A DNA stretch of 64,000 nucleotides from Bordetella parapertussis. GTDB lineage: Bacteria; Pseudomonadota; Gammaproteobacteria; Burkholderiales; Burkholderiaceae_A. Both the position numbers and the translations under genes were made by a program. The stretch covers positions 82,478 through 146,477 of the forward strand of contig CAMAXF010000005.1 of the NCBI GenBank assembly GCA_945862305.1, written 5' to 3'. The notes beneath the pieces were generated by a model. The model was not told the origin of the DNA, ran no database searches, and worked only from the letters and a program-made list of their open reading frames with translations. This document shows, piece by piece, positions 50,110 to 59,288 of the stretch. Position 1 is the first letter of the stretch. Each line of letters starts with the position of its first letter.

Positions 50110-52020
50110 ATGACCACGCCTTTTTCCGCTCTTCCACGCCTTATGTTGGGCTTGTGCCTGCTGTGTGGAGCCGCTGCTCCGGCCATGGCCGATGCCACGC
50201 TCGACGTGGAGCGTGCCGTTTGGCGAGACGACTCCGGCCAGGCTGACTGGGCGGCTGCACGGGCCGCCACCTATGCGCCCATGGGCCGCATGCTGGCAGG
50301 TGGTTACACCCCTGCCGCCCACTGGCTGCGCATCCAGGTGCCCGCCTCAGAGGCCTCCCTGAAATTGCGTCTGCGACCGGCCTTTGTGGACCAACTCGAT
50401 GTCTACGATGAGATCACGCTCACCCAGGCTGCGCCGGTGGCCCGCGAGCGGCCCATTGCCCGGCTTGGCGACCGGCAATTGCTGGATCGGGCGGCTGGCC
50501 CCTCCGGGCTCAGCGGCTTTGCCGAACTGGCCGCCCACAACGCACCACGCTTTGTCTGGGTTCGGGTGGCGAGCACTAGCACAAAGCTCGTGCATGCCGA
50601 GGTGCTCTCGATGGCAGAAGCCGCCGACAAGGAGCGTGGCTACGACCTGACCGTGGGCATGTACCTGGGCCTGCTCATCATGTTTGGCCTCTGGGCACTG
50701 GCGCAGTTGACACTCTCGCTGGATCGGCTGGTGGTGGCCTATGTGGTCAAGCAGGTGGCCGACATTCTCTATGTGGCTGGTTTCACGGGGCTAACCAACT
50801 TCAGCCTCATTGCCATGGGCTGGCAGGGCTGGGCCGACCTTGCCGATGTGGGCTTTAGCCTTGCGGTGTTGCTGGTGGTTGCCGCGGCCATTTGGTTTCA
50901 TTCGGAGGTGATTCGGGAGTTCGAGCCCCCGAAGTGGCTCATGGCGCTTTTTTATGCTGGCCTGGCCATGCTGCCCGCAGGCCTGCTGCTCATTGCGTTT
51001 GGGCAGGCCCGGCTGGCACTGAGCCTCAATACAACCCTGGCCGCCATTCTGCCCCTCGTTCTCTTTGCGGCCGTGTTGACGGCCAAGGCCTTTGCAGACC
51101 CCACCAAGCGGGCCGCCCTTCCGGCCACGCGCACTCAAATGTTGGTCATTTACGGCCTGATCTCGGTGTCGATTGTGGTGGCGGTAACGCCCGCGCTCGG
51201 GGCCATGGGCGGCTCGGAGGCCCAGCTGCACGCCTTTCTCATGCACGGCCTGTTCACGAGCGCCATCATGCTGCTCTTTTTGATGTCTCGCGCACGGCGG
51301 CAAGAGAAGGTTCAGCGCGAGGCCCTGACCAGGCTTGAGGAGATCGAGCGCGAGATCGAGCTTGCCAATGTGCGGCGCGAGCAGCAGGGTCAGTTCATGA
51401 ACATGCTGGTGCACGAACTCAAGACGCCGTTGTCGGTGGTCAAGATGGTGCTGGGCAGTGGCCGGCGCACGCCAAGCCTGGTGCAGTCGGCCGAGAGCGC
51501 CATCCAGAGCATGAGTGGGGTGATCGAGCGCTGCAAGCAGGCCGAGATGCTCGAGAGCAATGTCATGGAGGTGCACCCGAAGACCTTGGTGCGGCTTGAG
51601 GACCTCATGGTGGAGCTGCGCGACCGGCATGGCCTCAAAGAGCGCCTCGTCATGGACGTTCCCAAGGACGCTCTTCTGGAGACCGATGTGGAGCTGCTGC
51701 GGGTGATTGTGTCGAATCTACTCGACAACGCTCGCCGCTACTCGCCGGTGGATTCTGCGGTGCTGTTGTCTGTGCGGCTGAGCATGCATGAGTCGGTGGC
51801 GGGCTGGAAGATCGAGGTGCGCAACCAGCCCGGGCTGCATGGCCAGCCAGACCCTTCCTTGGTGTTCACCAAGTTCTACCGGCACCCCAAGGCCCACCAC
51901 GAGACGGGCTCGGGCCTGGGACTGTATCTGGTTGCGCAGTTCTCCAAGATGCTCGATGGCTGGGCGCGCTACCGAACAGAAACCCCTTATCTGGTCTTCA
52001 CGGTATGGATACCCCGCTAG
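50110..52020 (+). CDS. Sensor histidine kinase with 7TMR-DISM sensor
   Basis: 636 aa. A signal peptide (~1-27) precedes a periplasmic 7TMR-DISM extracellular domain type 2 (~30-165), seven membrane helices (~185-395), a coiled-coil (~400-430), a HisKA domain with the phospho-acceptor in MLVHELKTPLS (His ~437), and a HATPase domain with the N box LLDNARRYSP and G box GSGLGLYL. The bound ligand is unknown. No response regulator gene lies next to it, so it is an orphan in this window. The stop overlaps the convergent SDR stop by 4 bp. Confidence 0.92.
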   Translation: MTTPFSALPRLMLGLCLLCGAAAPAMADATLDVERAVWRDDSGQADWAAARAATYAPMGRMLAGGYTPAAHWLRIQVPASEASLKLRLRPAFVDQLDVYDEITLTQAAPVARERPIARLGDRQLLDRAAGPSGLSGFAELAAHNAPRFVWVRVASTSTKLVHAEVLSMAEAADKERGYDLTVGMYLGLLIMFGLWALAQLTLSLDRLVVAYVVKQVADILYVAGFTGLTNFSLIAMGWQGWADLADVGFSLAVLLVVAAAIWFHSEVIREFEPPKWLMALFYAGLAMLPAGLLLIAFGQARLALSLNTTLAAILPLVLFAAVLTAKAFADPTKRAALPATRTQMLVIYGLISVSIVVAVTPALGAMGGSEAQLHAFLMHGLFTSAIMLLFLMSRARRQEKVQREALTRLEEIEREIELANVRREQQGQFMNMLVHELKTPLSVVKMVLGSGRRTPSLVQSAESAIQSMSGVIERCKQAEMLESNVMEVHPKTLVRLEDLMVELRDRHGLKERLVMDVPKDALLETDVELLRVIVSNLLDNARRYSPVDSAVLLSVRLSMHESVAGWKIEVRNQPGLHGQPDPSLVFTKFYRHPKAHHETGSGLGLYLVAQFSKMLDGWARYRTETPYLVFTVWIPR

Positions 52021-52811
52021 CGCAGCGTCTTCCCCATGAGCCAGAAAAAGAGCCGGTGGGGCAGCACCCTTAGCAACTTCATGAACCAGGTAAAGCGCTT
52101 GGGGTAATGGATTTCAAATTCACCCTTGGCCAACCCCCGAAGCGTTTGCGCTGCGGCCTCATCAATGGAGATGAGTGCGGGCATTTTGAAGTCGTTTCCA
52201 TCGGTGAGCCGGGTCTTCACAAAGCCCGGGCAGACCAGTGAGACATCAATGCCCTTGGGCTTGAGTTCCACGAAGCTCGTCTCGGCCATGGCATTCAAGC
52301 CCGCCTTGCTGGCGCTGTAAGACAGCGCCAGTGGAAGGCCGCGGTAGCCCGCCACGCTTGAGAACCAGCAGATGTGAAACCTTGGCACCCCTTGGGCCAG
52401 GCGGCTGGGCGCCAGTGGAAGCCAATGATTGAGCAGTGCACGAAGGCCGTCGTAGCAGGCCAAGAGGTTGGTCTCCACCACCTGGCGAGCATCCTCCACC
52501 TGGAAGTCTGCAATGGGCTGCGGCTTGTAATCGCCCGCCACCCAGAAGACCAGGTCCGGCAGCCAGCCATCGGCGGTCAGTGCATCGAGCACCCGCTGGG
52601 CACCACCGCGCTCCGTGATGTCCAAGACCTCTCGCCGCACATCCGCCGAGGGGAAGGCCTCAGAGAGTGCCTGCGCCCGGCGCCCAGAGACCACCAAGCG
52701 GGCCCCCTGCGCCAGGGCCTGTTGCGCCAGGGCCTGGCCAATGCCAGCCGAGCCGCCCACCACCCAGACGGTGCGGCCCCGAAGGCTTGGGATGGGTTGG
52801 TTCAAGGGCAT
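52017..52811 (-). CDS. Short-chain dehydrogenase/reductase (SDR)
   Basis: 264-aa classical SDR: cofactor loop GGSAGIGQAL, catalytic serine in FSSVAGYRG and the YSASKAG motif (Tyr-x-x-x-Lys). The C-terminal region ends with a hydrophobic segment (HRLFFWLMGKTLR) suggesting membrane association. Last gene of the operon beginning at gpx. Homologous SDR genes occur in the RpoE/ChrR-controlled operon of Rhodobacter and in LitR-controlled operons of Pseudomonas, from memory; substrate unknown. Confidence 0.88.
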   Translation of the reverse strand: MPLNQPIPSLRGRTVWVVGGSAGIGQALAQQALAQGARLVVSGRRAQALSEAFPSADVRREVLDITERGGAQRVLDALTADGWLPDLVFWVAGDYKPQPIADFQVEDARQVVETNLLACYDGLRALLNHWLPLAPSRLAQGVPRFHICWFSSVAGYRGLPLALSYSASKAGLNAMAETSFVELKPKGIDVSLVCPGFVKTRLTDGNDFKMPALISIDEAAAQTLRGLAKGEFEIHYPKRFTWFMKLLRVLPHRLFFWLMGKTLR

Positions 52812-52817
52812 GGGCTG

Positions 52818-53351
52818 TTAGGGCCGCTGAAATGAAAGGGTGACCTCACCGAGCCGAATGCCAAACTTGCTGAAGGTGGCGCGGTTGAGCATGACCTTGT
52901 CATCGATCAGCACCATCCAGTCATCAAAGGCCATGTTGATCACCGTGCCCTTGACCGGCACAGCCAAGGTGTAGCGCCAATGAAGTGCGTTGCCTGCGAT
53001 CTCGCCGGTGGCTTCTCCCACCACGTCATCGGCCGTGCCCTTCCAGCGGTTGGGGCCAAGTTTTTCCAGGCGCCAGATGCGTTTCTGTTTCTCGCCATCT
53101 GACCATTCAAAGGTCTCGTCGAGCACGCCCGTGTTGCCCTCGAAGCGGCCATCGATCTGCACCACAAAGCGTCTGGTGACTTCACCGGAGCGGTCGGTGA
53201 CCATGCCCCAGCCCGTGGTGCGGCCCTGGAAATACTGGGCCAGGTCCAGCGCAGGCTTTTCTTGGGCGTAGCGCTCGACCGATGGGCCCGCGCAGCCTTG
53301 TAGGCCAATCATGGCAGCCGCCGCAAGCAGTGCAATTCGTTTGAGCATCAT
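52818..53351 (-). CDS. DUF3833 lipoprotein
   Basis: 177-aa lipoprotein: signal peptide with lipobox LQGC (Cys ~19), then a lipocalin-like beta-rich domain (FQGRTTGWGMVTDRSGEV, FEWSDGEKQKRIWRLEKLG, FDDWMVLID), matching DUF3833. Function unknown; lipid or small-molecule handling in the periplasm is plausible. The ATG overlaps the MFS stop by 4 bp, and 6 bp separate it from the SDR gene. Confidence 0.85.
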   Translation of the reverse strand: MMLKRIALLAAAAMIGLQGCAGPSVERYAQEKPALDLAQYFQGRTTGWGMVTDRSGEVTRRFVVQIDGRFEGNTGVLDETFEWSDGEKQKRIWRLEKLGPNRWKGTADDVVGEATGEIAGNALHWRYTLAVPVKGTVINMAFDDWMVLIDDKVMLNRATFSKFGIRLGEVTLSFQRP

Positions 53352-54592
53352 GGTCTGGTCTCCAGTCGTCGGAACATCAAAAGGGCTGCGAGCTTGAGCC
53401 CGCAGGGCAAGGCGGCATAGGCCAAGGGCAGGGCCAGGCTGTGGCCCGTGCCCGGGGTGTAGCCCAGGCCAGCCAGCAGGGGCAGAACCAGCCCGGCCGC
53501 CAGGGCCAGGGCGAGTTTCTGCAGAAGCGTCCACAGGCCCATGATGAGGGCCTCGTGCTGGCCACGCTGGCCCGACCTTGAAATGGCCGCCGCCAGCAGC
53601 AGGGCAGGGCAGGTGAGCTCGGCCCCAAGCGCGAACCCCGTGACCAGGCAGATCACGGCAAAGGGCCACAGGTCGCCCGCGCCAAGCTGAGTCGCCCAGA
53701 CAAAGGCGAGGATCGATACCACCACCGAGGCCTGCCAGATGCGGCCGGCCGGGTGTTGTCGCAACAGTCGTTGCCAGAACACCATGGAGACCGCCGCGGC
53801 CAAGAAGTAGGCCATGAGCAGAACACCTGCCGTCTGCTGGGCAAGGCCGAGTTGGTCCGCCACGAAAAAGAGGAACAAGGTGCCCGGAATGGCATTGGCC
53901 AGGGCGTTGAGGCCCATCACACCCAGCAGGCCGCGGCCTGGGGTGTCGAGTAGACGAAACCCTTGCCAGACCGACACCGCTGCTGGACGAGCGCCACTGC
54001 TGCTCGGCTGCCCAGGCAGCCCTCGCAGGGCCAGGCCCCCGAGCAAGGCGGCGAGCAGCACCCAGCCCAACAGGCCGGTGAGGCTCGACTGGCTGGCCAG
54101 CACGGCCGCCACCATCACACCCAGCAGGGTAAAGCCTTCACGGCTGGTGACCAGTCGCGCCTGCTCTGTGGGTGCTGGCGTCCAGCTCACGAGCCAGGCT
54201 TGGTGGGCCAGGCCCGCCGCGCTGTTGGACAACGACACCAAGAGTGCGCAGGCCGTCATGTAGGCCATGAGCGCCGCACTCGACCAGCCGTCAGGCGGCG
54301 AGAGCAGCAGCACCATGCCAAGGCAGAGCAGGGCCAGGCTCGGCAGCATCCAGCGCTCAAAGCGCTGCCCGGGGGTCTTGTCCATCCAGCGGCCAATGAT
54401 GGGATCGGTGATCGCATCGATGAGCCGTGTGGCCATAAGGCACAGGCCGACCCAGGCGAGCGGCAGCCCCACAGCCCCGGCATAGAGGTGGGGTGTCACC
54501 AAATAGAGTGGAAGTGCAGCAGAGGCCAGGGCCATGCCCGGCAGCCCGTAGCGCAGCACCTGCGCCTGGGAGAGGCCCTCAGGGTGTTGCAA
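53348..54592 (-). CDS. MFS-type transporter, GPH/melibiose-like
   Basis: 414-aa membrane protein with about twelve helices. The N-terminal LRYGLPGMALASAALPLYLV and the loop DAITDPIIGRWMDKT resemble the glycoside-pentoside-hexuronide branch of the MFS superfamily. Start most likely TTG at 54592, overlapping the chalcone-isomerase-like gene by 14 bp (GTG at 54559 is an alternative). Homologues in similar operons have no proven substrate. Confidence 0.82.
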   Translation of the reverse strand: MQHPEGLSQAQVLRYGLPGMALASAALPLYLVTPHLYAGAVGLPLAWVGLCLMATRLIDAITDPIIGRWMDKTPGQRFERWMLPSLALLCLGMVLLLSPPDGWSSAALMAYMTACALLVSLSNSAAGLAHQAWLVSWTPAPTEQARLVTSREGFTLLGVMVAAVLASQSSLTGLLGWVLLAALLGGLALRGLPGQPSSSGARPAAVSVWQGFRLLDTPGRGLLGVMGLNALANAIPGTLFLFFVADQLGLAQQTAGVLLMAYFLAAAVSMVFWQRLLRQHPAGRIWQASVVVSILAFVWATQLGAGDLWPFAVICLVTGFALGAELTCPALLLAAAISRSGQRGQHEALIMGLWTLLQKLALALAAGLVLPLLAGLGYTPGTGHSLALPLAYAALPCGLKLAALLMFRRLETRP

Positions 54593-55136
54593 GGCCGAGC
54601 AGTGCCTTGCGCAGGCTCGGTGCACTGGTCTTGGGGTCGAGCCAGATGCGGAAGAATGCTCGCGAGAAGGCTTGATCGGCCACCTCGCCCACGGGCTGGC
54701 CATTGAACGCAAAGCGCGCGCCAAGGCCAGGCACATGCTGGCCAACCAACTCATCGCCCTCGCGAACCGTGGGGAAGATGCTGTTTAGCGCCTGGCTCCA
54801 GGCTGTGTGCTGCTCAGCGGTGCCGGCCCCGAGGGCCCGCATCTCATCGATGGTGCGATCGATCAGTGCGCGCGATTGAATCTCGCGGGCGTAACGAATG
54901 CGAAGTGCGAATGGCCGAGCAAAAAGCCGATCGAGGTCCTGCAGGTCTGGGCCCGGTGCAGCCGCGAGCAGCTCGGCGTCGTAGACCTTAAAGCCCCAGA
55001 CCCGAAGGGTGCCCCGGCCCACCGCGTTCATCGCGCTGGCGGAGCCCGAGGCGAAAAAAGCGGGCCCTGACACGAGCCATGCGCATGCGACCCCGCGCAA
55101 GAGCAGGCTGCGGCGAGTGGCGGCCTTAGCGCTCAA
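54579..55136 (-). CDS. Chalcone-isomerase-like periplasmic protein
   Basis: 185 aa with a Sec-type signal peptide (SAKAATRRSLLLRGVACAWLV...) and a chalcone-isomerase-like fold region containing VWGFKVYDAELLA and FALRIRYAREI, as in CHI-like proteins of bacterial envelopes. The residues needed for plant flavanone chemistry cannot be identified; most bacterial members bind fatty acids or are of unknown function. Start assigned to TTG 55136, overlapping cfa by 11 bp; ATG 55154 is possible. Confidence 0.78.
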   Translation of the reverse strand: MSAKAATRRSLLLRGVACAWLVSGPAFFASGSASAMNAVGRGTLRVWGFKVYDAELLAAAPGPDLQDLDRLFARPFALRIRYAREIQSRALIDRTIDEMRALGAGTAEQHTAWSQALNSIFPTVREGDELVGQHVPGLGARFAFNGQPVGEVADQAFSRAFFRIWLDPKTSAPSLRKALLGLATP

Positions 55137-56325
55137 AGCAGACCTGCAGCACATCGAGGTCGCCGGTGTAGAAGCCGGCCTCGCAATACGACAAATAAAA
55201 CCGCCACATGGCCATGAATCGGTCATCAAAGCCAAGCGCACGAATCTCAGCTTCCTTGGCATTGAATCGGTCGTACCAGTCTCGCAGGGTGCGCGCATAG
55301 TGCTGACCAAATGCGAACTCATCCACGACCCGCAGGCCAGCCTTGGCCGACACCGACTCAATGGCCTGACGCGACAAGAGCATGCCACCCGGGAAGATGT
55401 ACTTTTGAATGAAGTCCAGGCCCTTGCGGTACCGGGGGAAGAGGTCGTCTCGAATGACGATGGCCTGCACCACCGCGCGGCCACCGGGCTTTAAGCAGCG
55501 ATGCAGGGTGTTGAAGTAGGTGGGCCAGTAGGCCTCACCCACGGCCTCGATCATCTCGATGGACACAATCCCGTCGAAGCGGCCATCGGTGTGGCGGTAG
55601 TCCTGCAGCCGAATCTCGCAGCGGTCCTGCAGGCCTTGCGCGGCCAGGTGCTCCTCGGCCCAGGCCTTTTGCTCCACCGAGAGGGTGATGCCCAAATGGC
55701 GACCGGGCTGATCAAGCCGGCGCATGGCCAGCCCACCCCAGCCACAGCCGATCTCGAGGGTCTGGCTCTCCGGCCCCAGGGGGCCCAGCATCGAGAGGGC
55801 GCGGTCCATCTTGCGGTTCTGCGCGCCAGACAAGTCGGTGGGCAGCTCGCCACGCATCTCACGGTCGGTGTAGATGGCGCTTGAGTACGTCATGGTGGGG
55901 TCGAGCCAGAGCCGATAGAAGTCGTTGCCCAGGTCGTAGTGGGCCTCGATGTTCTTCTTGGCCCGCTTGGTCGAGTTGCTGCGAAGCAGGTGGCCAATGC
56001 GGTCGAGCAGCAGGAGCCAGCGGTGCCCAACAATGGCCTTGTCCAAGGCCTGGCGGTTGGCCGCCAGCGTGCGCAGCAGGCCGGGCAGGTCGGGCGTGGT
56101 CCAGTCGCCGTCCATGAAGGATTCCCCGAAGCCAATGTCTCCTCGGCGCAGGGCGCGCTCAAAGGCGCGCCAGCGGCGAATCTCAAAGGTCTGGGGGGCC
56201 AGGTCGGCCTGCTGCAGGCCCTGCAACTGGTGTTCACCAGCTGGTGTGATGAGACGAATCTCGCCGATCTGAATGTTGCGCAACATGTTGAGCACCATCC
56301 GTGCGGTCAGCCCTGGGCTGCTCAT
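55126..56325 (-). CDS. Cyclopropane-fatty-acyl-phospholipid synthase family methyltransferase (Cfa/UfaM-like)
   Basis: 399-aa SAM-dependent enzyme that adds a methyl or methylene group at the double bond of membrane fatty acids. SAM motif LEIGCGWGGLA; AHYDLGNDFYRLWLDPTMTYSSAIY precedes it; IEMIEAVGEAYWPTYF follows. The cysteine found in E. coli Cfa at YSCAY is serine here. Given the neighbours (DUF1365, FAD oxidoreductase), it may be the UfaM-type methylase of furan/methyl-fatty-acid synthesis rather than a true cyclopropane synthase. ATGA overlap with DUF1365 and a good AGGAG ribosome-binding site. Confidence 0.88.
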   Translation of the reverse strand: MSSPGLTARMVLNMLRNIQIGEIRLITPAGEHQLQGLQQADLAPQTFEIRRWRAFERALRRGDIGFGESFMDGDWTTPDLPGLLRTLAANRQALDKAIVGHRWLLLLDRIGHLLRSNSTKRAKKNIEAHYDLGNDFYRLWLDPTMTYSSAIYTDREMRGELPTDLSGAQNRKMDRALSMLGPLGPESQTLEIGCGWGGLAMRRLDQPGRHLGITLSVEQKAWAEEHLAAQGLQDRCEIRLQDYRHTDGRFDGIVSIEMIEAVGEAYWPTYFNTLHRCLKPGGRAVVQAIVIRDDLFPRYRKGLDFIQKYIFPGGMLLSRQAIESVSAKAGLRVVDEFAFGQHYARTLRDWYDRFNAKEAEIRALGFDDRFMAMWRFYLSYCEAGFYTGDLDVLQVCFER

Positions 56326-57095
56326 GCGGGGTTCTCCTTTCTGGGTGCCAGGGGCACACGTTTGATCCAAAGTCGAAGGGCCTGCCAGTGAATCAGTAGG
56401 ATCACCGACAAACTCTGAAATGGGTGGAGTGCCCATGCGGCCAGGGCCGTGGCCTGGGTCAGCGGGCGGGTCTGGCCGCTGATGCTCGTGATGAGTGCAG
56501 GCCCTTGCGGCTCGATGACCTCGATGCGTGCCAGGGCCGCACCATGGCCATGAGCCAGGTGATGAAAGCGAAACTGGTACTGGCCACGCGCAGGAAAAAA
56601 GGGTGAGACATAGAAGTTCTTGTCGTGCCCGAGGGTGCGGCCGGCCCGGTAGCCCTGGCCGCAGTCGAGCACATAGGCGTGGCGCTCGCCAAAGGTGTTG
56701 TTTACCTCGGCAATGATGGCCAAGGTCTCGCCGGCCCGGTTCTCGCAAAACCAAAAGCTCACCGGCTTGAAGACATAGCCCATGCTGCGCGGCAGGCAGC
56801 TCAGCCAGATTTCACCATCCACCCCTTCAATGCCGGCGGCCTCGAGCTGGGCCCGGGCCCAATCGAGCAGGGGGCGGCCATCGCCGTGGTCTTTTGTCTT
56901 CACCTGGAGCAGCGCCGCCCGATCCAGGCCCCAGGCCCAATTGCCGGTGTTTTGTTGGGCCGCCATGGAGACCAGCGGCAGTTGCATCACGGTCACCTTG
57001 GCCCGAAAGTGGTGGTGGGCTGGTGTGATGCGGGTGTGAATGACCTCGCCTCGCATCAGCCGAGGGTGCTGGCGGGGCGCGGTGGGCTGGGTCAT
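56322..57095 (-). CDS. DUF1365 family protein
   Basis: 257 aa, matching the DUF1365 family (GEVIHTRITPAHHHFRAKV at the start, WLSCLPRSMGYVFKPVSFWFCE, FGERHAYVLDC, KNFYVSPFFP). No catalytic activity is known; it is nearly always found with an FAD oxidoreductase and a Cfa-like methylase, so a function in fatty-acid modification is inferred. A hydrophobic stretch near the C-terminus may bind the membrane. ATGA overlaps on both sides. Confidence 0.88.
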   Translation of the reverse strand: MTQPTAPRQHPRLMRGEVIHTRITPAHHHFRAKVTVMQLPLVSMAAQQNTGNWAWGLDRAALLQVKTKDHGDGRPLLDWARAQLEAAGIEGVDGEIWLSCLPRSMGYVFKPVSFWFCENRAGETLAIIAEVNNTFGERHAYVLDCGQGYRAGRTLGHDKNFYVSPFFPARGQYQFRFHHLAHGHGAALARIEVIEPQGPALITSISGQTRPLTQATALAAWALHPFQSLSVILLIHWQALRLWIKRVPLAPRKENPA

Positions 57096-58471
57096 GCGGC
57101 CAGTCGGGTGCCTTCGGTGGGTGCCTGGTCTTGGGCATGCCAGGCCAGCAGGGCCTGTGCAGCCTCCCGGCCCGAGCGAAAGCCGTCTTCATGAAAGCCG
57201 TAGCCCATCCAGGCACCAGCAAACCAGACTTGCTCATGGCCTTGAAGGCTTCGAATGGTTTCTCTGGCCGCCATGGCCGCCTGATCAAAGACGGGGTGGG
57301 CGTAGCGGATGGTCTCGATCTGGTGCTCGATGGCCGGTGGCCGCTCGGGGTTCAGGCTCACCAGAATGGGCTGCGAAAAGGGCAAGGACTGCAGCACATT
57401 CATCCAGTAGGTCACGGACACCCGTGGGCTGGTGCCTGGCTGGGCTGGGCTGTGCGGGTCGATCGGCACGCCATCGGCAAAGTAGTTCCAGGCGGCCCAG
57501 GCCGCACGGCGCCGGGGCATGAGCCGCGTGTCGGTGTGCAGGTAGGCCGTGTTGTCCTCATAGCGAAAGGCGGCAAACGGCTCGGCCGCGGGATGCTGGG
57601 CCGCCTCGAGCATGCCGGCCGACTGATTCGTGTGGGAGGCAAGGATCACCCCGTCGGCCACGATCTCAAAGCGCTCGCCGGTTTGTCGGTTCGTGCCCAC
57701 GATGCGCTTGCGGCCATTGGGCAGGCTGCTCACGGCCTCGACCGCGTGGCTGGTGCGGCAGTCGAGCGGCTCGCCTTGTTGGGCACAGTGCGCCTTCAAG
57801 GCATCGATGTACTGGTGACTACCACCCAGCAGGCTGTACCACTGCGGCCGGTTGGCAATTTGCAAGAGCCCATGGTTCACGCAAAAGCGGGTGAAGCTCT
57901 GAAATGGAAAGGCGCGCATCTGCGCGGCCGGGCAAGACCAAATGGCCCCGGCCATGGGCAGGAGGTAGCCGTCTTCAAAGGACTGGCTGTAGTGGCCCGC
58001 CTTCAGGTAGGCCCCAAGGCTGCAGGCGGGCTTGGCCCCAGACTCCATGGCCAGCAGGTCTTTGGGGGCCTGGCGGTTGAACCGCAGGATGTCCGCCAGC
58101 ATGCGCCAAAAACTGGGCTTGAGCAGGTTGGCGGGCTGGGCAAAAAGGCCCCGAACGCTGTGGCCTGCCCACTCGAAGCGGCCACCACGGGCTGAGACCG
58201 AGAAGGACATGTCGGCTGGATGGGTCTTGACCGAGAGCGCCTCGAACCAGGCCAGGAGCTCGGGGTAGGTGCGGTGGTTGAAGACGATGAAGCCAGTGTC
58301 CACCGGGGCCCGAATGCCCTCGAGGGTCACATGCCGGGTGTGCGTGTGACCGCCCAGGCGGTGCTCGGCCTCGAGAATGGTGACCTGCCCGTGGCCTTGC
58401 AAATGCCAGGCGGCGGACAAGCCAGAAATGCCACTGCCAACCACCACCCAGTGGGGACGCGACGGGGCCAT
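57092..58471 (-). CDS. FAD-dependent amine-oxidase-like oxidoreductase
   Basis: 459-aa flavoprotein. Dinucleotide motif VVGSGISGLSAAWHL at the N-terminus, then EAEHRLGGHTHT, and the C-terminal FAD segment VWFAGAWMGYGFHEDGFRSG. It is the NAD(P)/FAD oxidoreductase routinely paired with DUF1365 and a Cfa-like gene; an oxidation step of a fatty-acyl group is a reasonable guess. Its start is 4 bp from the folE2 stop. Confidence 0.88.
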   Translation of the reverse strand: MAPSRPHWVVVGSGISGLSAAWHLQGHGQVTILEAEHRLGGHTHTRHVTLEGIRAPVDTGFIVFNHRTYPELLAWFEALSVKTHPADMSFSVSARGGRFEWAGHSVRGLFAQPANLLKPSFWRMLADILRFNRQAPKDLLAMESGAKPACSLGAYLKAGHYSQSFEDGYLLPMAGAIWSCPAAQMRAFPFQSFTRFCVNHGLLQIANRPQWYSLLGGSHQYIDALKAHCAQQGEPLDCRTSHAVEAVSSLPNGRKRIVGTNRQTGERFEIVADGVILASHTNQSAGMLEAAQHPAAEPFAAFRYEDNTAYLHTDTRLMPRRRAAWAAWNYFADGVPIDPHSPAQPGTSPRVSVTYWMNVLQSLPFSQPILVSLNPERPPAIEHQIETIRYAHPVFDQAAMAARETIRSLQGHEQVWFAGAWMGYGFHEDGFRSGREAAQALLAWHAQDQAPTEGTRLAA

Positions 58472-58475
58472 GGCT

Positions 58476-59288
58476 TTAGGCCTGGGCAGCGGCGCGGTGC
58501 TCGATGCGGGCGTAGGCCGAGTGGTTGTGAATCGACTCGAAGTTTTCAGATTCCACGGTGAAGGCGGCGATGCGGTCGTCAGCAGCCAAGGCCATGGCCA
58601 CGTCCCTCACGAGGTCTTCCACGAATTTGGGGTTGTCGTACGCCCGCTCGGTGACGTACTTCTCGTCTGGCCGCTTGAGCAGGCCCCAGAGCTCACAGCT
58701 GGCGGCCTTCTCGGCCACACCAATGAGCGACTCGACCGACATGCTCGCGCCGAGCTCAGCCGAGATGGTGACGTGCGAGCGCTGGTTGTGTGCACCGTAG
58801 TCGGAGATGTTCTTGGAGCAGGGGCACAGGCTTGTGACCGGCACCACCACGGTGAGCATGGTGACGCGCTGGCCTGCCTTGACCTGGGTTGACCACTTGA
58901 TCTCGTAGTCCATCATCGAGGCCACGGCCGAGACGGGCGCTGTCTTGCGCACAAAGTAGGGCATGGCCACGTGCATGGCGCCTTCTTGGGCATCGAGGCG
59001 CTCGAGCATTTTGTCCATGAGGTGGTTCAGGCTTGCGAAGTCCAGGGCCTCTTCATGGTTCTGGAAGACCTCGATGAACCGCGACATGTGCGTGCCCTTC
59101 TCTTCGGCGGGCAGGGCCACGGTCATCTCAATGGTGGCCACCGAGGGCTGCGGCCCGTTGGCCGTCTGCACCATCACCGGGTGCTTGAAATCCTTGATGC
59201 CCACCTGCTGAATGGCGAGCCGACGCGTATCCCGGGAAGACTGCACATCGGGCAGGTTGCAGGACTGGAATTTTTCGGGTGCGTTCAT
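58476..59288 (-). CDS. folE2: GTP cyclohydrolase FolE2 (type IB)
   Basis: First step of tetrahydrofolate synthesis from GTP (270 aa), metal-promiscuous type IB family. The active-site cysteine lies in VTSLCPCSKNISDYG, with QRSHVTISAELG and LLKRPDEKYVTERAYDNPKFVEDLVRD following. In comparable light-induced regulons folate genes are thought to supply the antenna cofactor of photolyases; no photolyase is in this window. The ATG overlaps the gpx stop by 4 bp. Confidence 0.94.
   Translation of the reverse strand: MNAPEKFQSCNLPDVQSSRDTRRLAIQQVGIKDFKHPVMVQTANGPQPSVATIEMTVALPAEEKGTHMSRFIEVFQNHEEALDFASLNHLMDKMLERLDAQEGAMHVAMPYFVRKTAPVSAVASMMDYEIKWSTQVKAGQRVTMLTVVVPVTSLCPCSKNISDYGAHNQRSHVTISAELGASMSVESLIGVAEKAASCELWGLLKRPDEKYVTERAYDNPKFVEDLVRDVAMALAADDRIAAFTVESENFESIHNHSAYARIEHRAAAQA

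Noticed and set aside
57131..58195. Plus-strand frame of 354 codons opposite the FAD oxidoreductase
   Set aside because: No motifs, and the minus strand encodes an intact flavoprotein with tight operon spacing.
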